A stretch of DNA of 8,156 nucleotides. Origin: DASUFH01 sp036274645 (lineage in GTDB: Bacteria > Acidobacteriota > Terriglobia > 20CM-2-55-15). Where the stretch lies: NCBI GenBank assembly GCA_036274645.1, contig DASUFH010000224.1, positions 1-8,156 on the forward strand. Reading direction: 5' to 3'. Shown here in pieces: positions 1 through 8,156 of this stretch. The first letter of the stretch is position 1; the number at the start of each line of letters is the position of its first letter. Both the position numbers and the translations under genes were made by a program. The notes below the pieces were generated by a model. The model was not told the origin of the DNA. It saw nothing but the letters and a program-made list of their open reading frames with translations, and ran no database searches.

Positions 1-674
1 GTGGTGTTGAGCTTCGATTGCAGCAGCAGCCGGAACGCTTTCTGAATGTTCTGAATCTGCTCCTTGCTGAAGCCACGCCGTTCGAGACCAATGGTGTTGA
101 CGCCATACGCCCTGGCGTCGCGCGCCGTGACCGTCCTGGAGTAGGGAAGAACATCCTTGGTGATGACCGAATAACCGCCCACATAGCCGTGAGCGCCCAC
201 CCGGCAATACTGGTGGACGCCGGAGTAGGCGCCGATCGTGGCGTAGTCCTCAATGACCACGTGGCCGGCCAGCGTCGCCGCGTTTGCCATGATGATGTGA
301 CTGCCGACGACGCAGTCATGCGCGACGTGCGCTCCCACCATGAAGAGATTGCCGTCCCCGATCCGTGTATGGCCTCCGCCGCCGGCGGTGCCGCGGTGGA
401 CGTTGACGTATTCGCGAAAGACGTTGTTGGCTCCGATCGTCAGGAGGGTTTCTTCGCCGTGAAATTTGAGATCCTGCGGTTGCGCTCCGATCACCGTGAA
501 CGGGAAGAACCGGTTGTCCGGCCCGATGAGGGCGGGACCTTCCAGAACGGCGTGCGCGTCGATGTGGCAGCGGTCGCCGATCGTCACCCGGTCGCCGATG
601 ACGGAATAGGGCCCCACGAACACGTCCCTGCCGAGCCGGGCCTCAGGACTGACGATGGCGGTGGAATGAATCAT
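1..674 (-). CDS. lpxA: UDP-N-acetylglucosamine O-acyltransferase LpxA (C-terminus cut off by window edge)
   Basis: LpxA catalyses the first step of lipid A synthesis in the cytoplasm, moving an (R)-3-hydroxyacyl chain from acyl carrier protein to the 3-OH of UDP-GlcNAc. The window holds 224 residues of a protein that is about 260 residues in E. coli, so roughly 40 C-terminal residues lie beyond position 1. Visible are imperfect left-handed beta-helix hexapeptide repeats over about residues 1-185, the family stretch GAQPQDLKF (63-71), HRGT (93-96), and AHVAHDC (115-121) containing the catalytic His119 (E. coli His125). VHQ (153-155) aligns with E. coli His160/Gln161. The GLERRGFS segment (196-203) opens the C-terminal helical region. 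Gly167 occupies the acyl-chain ruler position (E. coli Gly173). The ATG start lies 3 nt after the fabZ stop and gives the usual MIHSTAIV-type N-terminus. No strong Shine-Dalgarno is visible, so translation is probably coupled to fabZ. The identification is very secure. Confidence 0.97.
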   Translation of the reverse strand, partial: MIHSTAIVSPEARLGRDVFVGPYSVIGDRVTIGDRCHIDAHAVLEGPALIGPDNRFFPFTVIGAQPQDLKFHGEETLLTIGANNVFREYVNVHRGTAGGGGHTRIGDGNLFMVGAHVAHDCVVGSHIIMANAATLAGHVVIEDYATIGAYSGVHQYCRVGAHGYVGGYSVITKDVLPYSRTVTARDARAYGVNTIGLERRGFSKEQIQNIQKAFRLLLQSKLNT

Positions 675-677
675 GAA

Positions 678-1121
678 TCAGGGGCGCGGACCGAGCGACG
701 ACAGCAGCGTGGCTTCCGCCGCCAGTTCACCGCCCACCGAAACTTCGCCCCGCATCTTCCAGACCGTGGGCTTGCGGCGCAGGATCTCGACGGTAATCCG
801 CATCTGGTCCCCGGGCACAATCGGTCGTCGGAACCGCGCTTCATCGATGCCCATGAAATAGACGAGGGCGTCGGGCAGGTCTTCAGATTTGCGGTCGAGC
901 AGCCCCAGGATCGCGCCGGCCTGCGCCATGGCTTCGATCGTCAGGACGCCGGGCATGACGGGCGCTCCCGGAAAGTGGCCAAGAAAGAACGGCTCGTTCA
1001 TGGAGACGTTCTTGATGGCCACGATGCGCTGGTCTCGATCGACTTCGATCACCCGGTCGATCAACAGAAAGGGATAGCGGTGCGGAAGGATCCGCAGGAT
1101 ATCGGCGATGCGCAGTTCCAC
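678..1121 (-). CDS. fabZ: (3R)-hydroxyacyl-[acyl-carrier-protein] dehydratase FabZ
   Basis: FabZ dehydrates (3R)-hydroxyacyl-ACP to trans-2-enoyl-ACP in type II fatty acid synthesis, in the cytosol. The 147 residues match the normal family length and form a single hot-dog fold. LPHRYPFLLIDR (12-23) is the family N-terminal motif. GHFPG (48-52) carries the catalytic His49, and MPGVLTIEAMAQ (56-67) carries the catalytic Glu63 on the central helix; these are the same residue numbers as in Pseudomonas FabZ. VYFMGIDEARFRRPIVPGD (87-105) is the conserved C-terminal half. The start is GTG with an AAGGA Shine-Dalgarno 10 nt upstream. The gene begins 20 nt after the skp stop and ends 3 nt before lpxA. 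FabZ and LpxA both act on 3-hydroxyacyl-ACP, so the pairing couples phospholipid and lipid A acyl supply. Nothing is unusual in the sequence itself. Confidence 0.97.
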   Translation of the reverse strand: MELRIADILRILPHRYPFLLIDRVIEVDRDQRIVAIKNVSMNEPFFLGHFPGAPVMPGVLTIEAMAQAGAILGLLDRKSEDLPDALVYFMGIDEARFRRPIVPGDQMRITVEILRRKPTVWKMRGEVSVGGELAAEATLLSSLGPRP

Positions 1122-1131
1122 CGTTACAGAA

Positions 1132-1136
1132 TCCTT
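1132..1136 (-). promoter_or_regulatory. fabZ ribosome binding site
   Basis: AAGGA on the minus strand lies 10 nt before the GTG at 1121. It supports this non-ATG start, which gives the expected family N-terminus just ahead of the LPHRYPF motif. The spacing is slightly long. Confidence 0.6.
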
Positions 1137-1141
1137 GCTGT

Positions 1142-1711
1142 TCAGTTCTTTGCGGGCGCCGGCGTCTTGCCGGCAGGTCTCTTCTCGATCTCCGCGTTGA
1201 CGCGCCGGATGATTTCGGAAGTGATATCGGCCACGCCGGTGCGGAACAGAACCGGACCATCGGCGGCGCCGCTGTCGTTCAGCACCACCGCCAGGCGCTG
1301 CTCTTCGCCATAGCTCTTCAGCGTGCCTTTGACCTGGTCGGCAACTCCGGCAAACAGTTCGCTCCGTTTCGCTTCAAGATCCTTCTGTGCGTCTTCCCGC
1401 AGGCGCATCAAGCGAATGTCAATTTCGCTGATCTGGGCCTGCAGGGCCCTTTTCTCGGTTTCGCTGGTCTTGGAATCCGCCACCTTGTCGCTCAGAGGCT
1501 TGCGCTTGGCCGATTCCGCGTCCGCCTGATCCTGCCAGTACTTCAGCCGGACGTCCAGAGCGTTCTTGGCCTTGATTCCGTCCAGGTTGTTGAGCACGGC
1601 GTAGTCGAAATCGATGACCGCCATCTTGCGCGGCATCGGGTCTGCGCTCTGCGCATATCCGGCCGTGGCCGGCAGGAGAAAGGCGATCAATGCTAAAGAT
1701 CGGTATCTCAT
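1142..1711 (-). CDS. skp: Skp/OmpH-family periplasmic chaperone
   Basis: This is a periplasmic holdase of the OmpH/Skp family, which in E. coli forms a trimer that carries unfolded outer-membrane proteins to the Bam complex. The 189-residue precursor starts with a signal peptide: basic MRYR, a hydrophobic stretch (5-18), and a probable signal peptidase I site after GYA at residue 20. The mature part begins with the family beta strand KMAVIDFDYAVLN (29-41). A long, highly charged helical region follows (about 50-135) with coiled-coil character, corresponding to the tentacles. The strand RLAVVLNDSG (139-148) and a helix DITSEIIRRVNAEIEK (162-177) close the trimerisation domain. The tail is rich in Lys, Pro and Ala. 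The ATG has a strong GGGGAG Shine-Dalgarno 8 nt upstream. The gene lies 34 nt after bamA and 20 nt before fabZ. Primary sequence is poorly conserved in this family, so the call rests on architecture plus position. Confidence 0.9.
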   Translation of the reverse strand: MRYRSLALIAFLLPATAGYAQSADPMPRKMAVIDFDYAVLNNLDGIKAKNALDVRLKYWQDQADAESAKRKPLSDKVADSKTSETEKRALQAQISEIDIRLMRLREDAQKDLEAKRSELFAGVADQVKGTLKSYGEEQRLAVVLNDSGAADGPVLFRTGVADITSEIIRRVNAEIEKRPAGKTPAPAKN

Positions 1712-1719
1712 CTGGGTTG

Positions 1720-1725
1720 CTCCCC
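1720..1725 (-). promoter_or_regulatory. skp ribosome binding site
   Basis: GGGGAG on the minus strand sits 8 nt before the skp ATG, inside the 34-nt bamA-skp gap. It is the best Shine-Dalgarno match in the window. The gap is too short to hold an obvious terminator or promoter, which supports cotranscription of bamA and skp. Confidence 0.7.
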
Positions 1726-1745
1726 GTCGCGGCTCACCGGCCGCC

Positions 1746-4448
1746 TTAGAATGTTCGTCCCATCGAAAACTTGAAGTCGCGCCCCGGCTGATAAATCTGG
1801 AAGGGCGTGCCTGTCACTGGTCCGAGGTAAATATTGTTCAGACGCAGGGGATTAACCGCCCAAATAAAGCGCACCGGCGCATTGATAACCGGAACTATAA
1901 CCTGTAACTCCACTCCAGTGCTCATCCGCAGACCGGAATTTGTGCCCTGCATGAATTTCGGCGTTTCCACCACCAGGTTTCCGGTCGAATCGATCAGCTC
2001 GCGCTGCAGCTGACTCTTGCGGAGAACCCAGGAATTGCCGACGTCCATGAACCCGGCGAACGTAATCGGCCCGACGAGCGGGATCCGGTATTCCAGATTG
2101 GCGATGGCCTGCGTATCGCCTCCAACCTGAACAATGTCGTCGAAGGGCTTCTTGATCGTCGCGCCCGTTTCGGCATCCAGCGAATCGATGTAACGCGTAA
2201 TGAAGGATACCGGACTGATGGTCCGGAAGTCGAATCCTCGCAGGTCGTAGTCGCCGCCCGCGTACACGCGCTCATAGAACGGAGCCCGGATGTCCGAAAA
2301 GCCCGTAATGTACGACGTGATGAACCGGAACGCCAGGACATTGCGATGCTTCGTGTGCGGCCGGTAGTACTCGAACTGCATCGTCGGACGGATGAAGTTC
2401 GTGTTGCCGCCCAGCAGTCCCCCCGTGTAATCGAACGCAAGCGTCAACGAATGTCCCCGGGTCGGGAAGTAGGCGCTGTCGACCGTCCGCCAGGTAAAGG
2501 ATGGAACGAGCTTCCTCGAGTGGAAGATTCCGAAGTCCGTCCCGGTGTTGGTCGAAAACTCCGTTCTCTGCTGCTGGTTGACCGCCAGAAAGTATTCCTG
2601 CGTTGCCGGATTGACCGCGTTGGTTTCGGAGTTTTCAAACTGGTACATCAGGCCAACCCGCTTGAACAACCGAAGCGGATAACTGGTTGTAACGGAGAAG
2701 CCTCGGCGGTTCTGCTGATAATTCAGCCGGTTCTCGAAGCCGAGACCGGCGGGCAGGTTGGTGGGATCCAGTCCGTAAATCTCACGCGCCTGATCGTATT
2801 CGTAGCTCTGCCCGTAAACCGACACCCCGAGAGACAGCGGGCGGTCGAGCAGATACGGCTCGCTGTAGCTGAAGACAAACGTCGACTGCTGCGCGCCTCC
2901 CTGAACGTTCAGCGTGAGGGCGTTCCCGCGGCCCAGGAAATTGTTGGTCTCGTAGGTCATGCCCACGAATCCGCCGCCGATGCCCGAAATGCCGCCGTTG
3001 ACGCCGATCGTGTTTTTCCCTCTCTCCTTGACCTTGACGTCGATGTCCACGGTGTGAACCTTCGGATCCCGGTTGAACTTGATCTCGGCGTCGGTTTCCT
3101 TGATCTCGTCGAAGTATCCGAGCTGGTTCAGACGCAGAATGCTCGTGTCGAGAAGCGTGGACCGGTAAAGTCCTCCTTCGCTCAGGAGGAACTCGCGGCG
3201 AATCACTTTGTCGCGCGTCGTCGTATTGCCCGAGAACGTGATCCGGTTGACGTAATACTGATCTCCCTCATCGATGTCGATCGTCAGATTGACGATCTTG
3301 TTCGCTTCATCGAAATCGTGATCCCGGTTCGGCGAGAAGTTGACATATCCCTGGCTGCCGTACACCTTCTTCAGGTTCTCCATGGCGTTGCGCAGGAGCG
3401 TGTCGTTGAAGATGTCGCCCGAGTTGATGCCCATCACTTTCTTGAGGGTTTCTTCGGGCCAGACGGTGTTTCCCTTGATCTTGATGTCGCCGATCCTGTA
3501 CTGGTCGTTTTCCTCGAGCTCGATGTTGATGTAGTAGCGATCGACCGTCTTCTTCCAGAAAGGGATGGGGATACCCCAGGGAAGCGGTGGCCGGATGAAG
3601 GGCAGCGTGCGGAAGACTTCTTTCGGCCGTAGTTCCACGGTAGGCTCCAGGACATTGGCCCGGGCGTATCCGTGTTCGGCCAGAAGAATACGGATGCGGG
3701 TGATGTCGTCCTGCAGCTTCAGATCGTAGTAGGTGTCTTTCCCGGTGAATACCGTGATCGGGCCTGTCTCCTTGATGAGCTTCATCGCCCGCTTGATTTC
3801 CCGGTCGGAAAAGATCGTTTTGTCGTGCTTGATGTTGATTTCCTGAATACGGACCTTCGGCCCCTCATCCACCTTGAAGATCAGCGCGACAGCCGTAGGC
3901 GGTACCGACAGGCCGATCGGGTCGGCGGTATAGGTGATCGTTGGAGAGTCTTTACCCTTCTCCGCGAGCATCCGTTTCACGACTGTGATGGCGCGCCGCA
4001 CTTCGCCCTGGTCGAAGGGCTTTTCGGTGCTGACGTTGACCTTCCGCTTGCGCAGTTCGGTCAGGATGTCGGACTTCGTGATCGTGGTGACGCCTTCGAA
4101 GTCGATCGATCGAACGTTGGGCCGTTCCTTGAAGTAGAAAATCAGATCTTTGCCGCCCGTTGATCCCGGCTCCTCTTCGACATAGATGTCATCGAACCAG
4201 CCCAGCGTGTACAGGGTGCGAATGTCCCGCGTGATCGTGTCGGGATTGAAACGATCGCCGCCCTTGGTCCGCATATTGTTTTTGATCGTTGCGGTTCGCA
4301 CGTTCCGGTTGCCGCGGATTTCGACGACCTCGATCTCGTCGGGGTCTCGCGTCACGGTTACGCCGGGTTGGGCTGTCGGAGTCTGAGACTGGGGGGCGAC
4401 TGGAGCCAGGAGGCTCAACAAAACGGGGAAAAGAAGGGAAATGTTCAC
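1746..4448 (-). CDS. bamA: Outer membrane protein assembly factor BamA (Omp85)
   Basis: BamA is the core of the machine that folds and inserts beta-barrel proteins into the outer membrane. The 900 residues begin with a signal peptide (about 1-20; hydrophobic core ISLLFPVLLSLLAP). Five POTRA domains follow at roughly 38-110, 111-196, 197-313, 315-396 and 397-475; GWFDDIYVE (83-91) and GYFDEI (444-449) are typical POTRA helix-to-strand junctions. The 16-strand barrel spans about 476-900. LRGFD (736-740) is the conserved loop-6 (V/I)RGF motif, with Leu at the first position, and Phe900 ends the C-terminal beta-signal FKFSMGRTF. E. coli BamA has about 810 residues; some extra length comes from a proline-rich insertion in POTRA3 (about 275-305). 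The GTG start is fixed by an in-frame TAA two codons upstream and a GAGGA site 7 nt before it. bamA leads the bamA-skp-fabZ-lpxA cluster and is preceded by a 268-nt spacer with a likely promoter. Confidence 0.97.
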   Translation of the reverse strand: MNISLLFPVLLSLLAPVAPQSQTPTAQPGVTVTRDPDEIEVVEIRGNRNVRTATIKNNMRTKGGDRFNPDTITRDIRTLYTLGWFDDIYVEEEPGSTGGKDLIFYFKERPNVRSIDFEGVTTITKSDILTELRKRKVNVSTEKPFDQGEVRRAITVVKRMLAEKGKDSPTITYTADPIGLSVPPTAVALIFKVDEGPKVRIQEINIKHDKTIFSDREIKRAMKLIKETGPITVFTGKDTYYDLKLQDDITRIRILLAEHGYARANVLEPTVELRPKEVFRTLPFIRPPLPWGIPIPFWKKTVDRYYINIELEENDQYRIGDIKIKGNTVWPEETLKKVMGINSGDIFNDTLLRNAMENLKKVYGSQGYVNFSPNRDHDFDEANKIVNLTIDIDEGDQYYVNRITFSGNTTTRDKVIRREFLLSEGGLYRSTLLDTSILRLNQLGYFDEIKETDAEIKFNRDPKVHTVDIDVKVKERGKNTIGVNGGISGIGGGFVGMTYETNNFLGRGNALTLNVQGGAQQSTFVFSYSEPYLLDRPLSLGVSVYGQSYEYDQAREIYGLDPTNLPAGLGFENRLNYQQNRRGFSVTTSYPLRLFKRVGLMYQFENSETNAVNPATQEYFLAVNQQQRTEFSTNTGTDFGIFHSRKLVPSFTWRTVDSAYFPTRGHSLTLAFDYTGGLLGGNTNFIRPTMQFEYYRPHTKHRNVLAFRFITSYITGFSDIRAPFYERVYAGGDYDLRGFDFRTISPVSFITRYIDSLDAETGATIKKPFDDIVQVGGDTQAIANLEYRIPLVGPITFAGFMDVGNSWVLRKSQLQRELIDSTGNLVVETPKFMQGTNSGLRMSTGVELQVIVPVINAPVRFIWAVNPLRLNNIYLGPVTGTPFQIYQPGRDFKFSMGRTF

Positions 4449-4455
4449 GACTTAG

Positions 4456-4460
4456 TCCTC
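4456..4460 (-). promoter_or_regulatory. bamA ribosome binding site
   Basis: GAGGA on the minus strand lies 7 nt before the GTG at 4448. An in-frame TAA lies between this site and the GTG, which rules out any upstream start and fixes the non-ATG initiation codon. Confidence 0.75.
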
Positions 4461-4629
4461 GGCTTTCGGCATTGCCACGCGAACCGTCCGTCATTACCGA
4501 AGCCGATTGCTCCGGGAACGCCTGGAGCCATTCCCTGGCTGCTTAAAACGGATGGACGCCGTCTGGCGCCCCGCGCCTTAAAAGTGACTGATTTGAATAA
4601 GAGAAGAGGAACGACCATGATCTAATCCC

Positions 4630-4666
4630 GATTCAGGGAAACCACATCCCTGCAGTTTCCCCGATC
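4630..4666. repeat. Inverted repeat / hairpin in the bamA leader
   Basis: GGGAAAC (4636-4642) and GTTTCCC (4655-4661) form a perfect 7-bp stem around a 12-nt loop. The stem can be extended by GAT/ATC (4630-4632 with 4664-4666) across a small internal loop. Neither strand shows a T-run after the stem, so it does not look like an intrinsic terminator. It could be a leader RNA structure or a protein-binding palindrome; function is not known. Confidence 0.55.
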
Positions 4667-4674
4667 AAGCCACT

Positions 4675-4704
4675 TTTAGACTCGGGGGGAGTCCATTTTG
4701 TCAC
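4675..4704 (-). promoter_or_regulatory. Candidate sigma70-type promoter for bamA
   Basis: On the minus strand GTGACA (4699-4704; 5 of 6 against TTGACA) and TCTAAA (4675-4680; 4 of 6 against TATAAT) are separated by 18 nt. Transcription would start near 4667 and run through the hairpin into bamA. A GACTC-N5-GAGTC inverted repeat (4679-4693) lies almost wholly inside the spacer and could be an operator, though 5-bp arms also arise by chance. The assignment rests only on consensus matching. Confidence 0.4.
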
Positions 4705-4716
4705 ACGCCAAATCGA

Positions 4717-7155
<2,439 letters not shown>

Positions 7156-7245
7156 ATCGTTAATTCTCTCAAGCGCCGCTTTGTTAGCAAACAACCCGAT
7201 CGGGGAGTCCGGCGGCAATCTCCCGCTGAAAAACGACTGCCGTCG

Positions 7246-7274
7246 ATTCTAAACGATGCGCAGGGGTCCCACAA
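7246..7274 (-). promoter_or_regulatory. Candidate sigma70-type promoter for clpC
   Basis: On the minus strand TTGTGG (7269-7274) and TAGAAT (7246-7251; 5 of 6 against TATAAT) are separated by exactly 17 nt. Transcription would start near 7239 and give a leader of about 84 nt to the ATG at 7155. It does not resemble a sigma32 heat-shock promoter. This is the best promoter match in the window and suggests clpC can be expressed independently of lolCD. Confidence 0.55.
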
Positions 7275-7277
7275 TAG

Positions 7278-7299
7278 CGGAGTTCACCCCGGGACTCCG
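7278..7299. repeat. Inverted repeat upstream of the clpC promoter
   Basis: CGGAGT (7278-7283) and ACTCCG (7294-7299) form a 6-bp stem with a 10-nt loop. On the minus strand it lies between the lolD stop and the clpC -35 element. There is no T-run behind it. It could be a weak lolD 3' end structure or an operator adjoining the clpC promoter; neither can be decided from sequence. Confidence 0.35.
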
Positions 7300-7336
7300 T
7301 CATTTTGGCAGTTGTCTTCCCCCTGACGCCCGGGAG

Positions 7337-8031
<695 letters not shown>

Positions 8032-8035
<4 letters not shown>

Positions 8036-8156
8036 TCGTATCGCAGCGTCTCGATCGGCGGAAGTTTTGCCGCCTCCGCAGAGGGATATAGCGTCGCCAG
8101 GAAACTGATCGCAATGGCTACGGCGGCGATCACCACCGAGTCGATCAGGTTCGCCC
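8032..8156 (-). CDS. LolC/LolE-family lipoprotein-release permease (C-terminal 40 residues only)
   Basis: The 3' end of a gene runs in from the right edge. Its 40 visible residues include a hydrophobic transmembrane helix (about 20 residues, VVIAAVAIAISFLATLYPS), then the polar tail AEAAKLPPIETLRYE and a TGA stop. An S-x-x-A-x-x-x-P-x-E-x-LRYE tail after the last helix is typical of FtsX/MacB-fold permeases of the LolC/LolE type. The stop overlaps the lolD start by 3 nt, so the two subunits are probably made in a coupled way and form one complex. With so little visible, LolC cannot be told from LolE or from a single hybrid permease (LolF-like). Confidence 0.85.

Larger units (their letters stand above)
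4449..4716 (-). other. clpC-bamA intergenic spacer (268 nt)
   Basis: No gene is supported here. Reading towards bamA, it holds a candidate promoter just after the clpC stop (4675-4704) with a short inverted repeat in its spacer, a hairpin (4630-4666), a pair of 8-bp inverted arms (4579-4586 and 4671-4678), and the bamA ribosome binding site. I see no hairpin followed by a T-run on the minus strand, so there is no clear terminator for clpC, and some readthrough from clpC into bamA is possible. If the candidate promoter is used, the bamA leader would be about 220 nt, which is long. Confidence 0.6.
7156..7336 (-). other. lolD-clpC intergenic spacer (181 nt)
   Basis: The spacer holds the candidate clpC promoter (7246-7274), a 6-bp inverted repeat just upstream of it (7278-7299), a perfect 10-bp palindrome CCCGATCGGG (7195-7204), a small TTGTT-N4-AACAA repeat (7181-7194) and a weak GAGAG ribosome binding site (7166-7170), 10 nt before the clpC ATG. 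None of the palindromes is followed by a T-run on the minus strand, so there is no clear lolD terminator. I saw no CIRCE element (TTAGCACTC-N9-GAGTGCTAA) and no CtsR heptad repeats. Confidence 0.55.

Noticed and set aside
18..1313. Long plus-strand open frame of 431 codons across lpxA, fabZ and skp
   Set aside because: It is antisense to three securely identified genes. Its protein is rich in Arg, Asp, His and Val without recognisable domains, as expected for a frame opposite GC-biased codons.
2346..3632. Plus-strand open frame of 428 codons inside bamA
   Set aside because: It is wholly antisense to bamA, has no recognisable motif, and reflects codon bias of the real gene.
4679..4700. Possible intrinsic terminator on the plus strand (GACTC hairpin followed by CATTTTG)
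   Set aside because: The stem is only 5 bp, the T-run is short and displaced, and no plus-strand gene ends there.
7195..7204. Perfect 10-bp palindrome CCCGATCGGG in the clpC leader
   Set aside because: It is short, has no loop for a terminator and no T-run behind it. GATC-centred palindromes of this size are expected by chance in GC-rich DNA.
7156..7218. In-frame 21-codon N-terminal extension of ClpC from a TTG
   Set aside because: The added residues do not resemble ClpC, the GGGAG is only about one base from the TTG, and the ATG at 7155 gives the conserved MFERYTERARR start.

Overview
The window is a run of housekeeping envelope and protein-quality-control genes from a diderm (outer-membrane) bacterium. 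All seven genes lie on the minus strand, so they are transcribed from the right end to the left. The DNA is moderately GC-rich. LpxA, BamA, a Skp/OmpH chaperone and LolD show an LPS-bearing outer membrane. The Clp ATPase, however, is the ClpC type (two N-terminal repeats, short UVR-like middle domain), which is best known from Gram-positives but also present in several diderm phyla. With a roughly 900-residue BamA carrying a proline-rich POTRA3 insertion, this suggests Acidobacteriota or a relative. That placement is inference at moderate confidence; no rRNA or other definitive marker is present.

Layout in transcription order: (1) 8156-8032, the last 40 residues of a LolC/LolE-type (FtsX/MacB-fold) lipoprotein-release permease. 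(2) 8035-7337, the LolD ATPase, whose GTG start overlaps the permease stop in a GTGA. (3) A 181-nt spacer with a convincing sigma70-like promoter for the next gene. (4) 7155-4717, clpC. (5) A 268-nt spacer rich in inverted repeats with a plausible promoter for bamA. (6) 4448-1746, bamA. (7) 1711-1142, skp/ompH. (8) 1121-678, fabZ. (9) 674 to the left edge, lpxA, lacking its C-terminus. Gaps within bamA-skp-fabZ-lpxA are 34, 20 and 3 nt, so these four look like one operon.

Functionally, LolCDE extracts lipoproteins from the inner membrane, Skp carries unfolded outer-membrane proteins across the periplasm, BamA inserts them, FabZ supplies the fatty-acid elongation cycle, and LpxA uses a 3-hydroxyacyl-ACP from that cycle for the first step of lipid A synthesis. 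ClpC is a cytosolic unfoldase placed between the two envelope blocks, with its own promoter. lpxD, which commonly sits between skp and fabZ, is absent from that position.

I found no mobile element, CRISPR array, RNA gene or novel defence or metabolic system. The points that merit a look are modest: the clpC placement, the missing lpxD, the BamA POTRA3 insertion, the ClpC MGF loop, and the palindromic clpC-bamA spacer.
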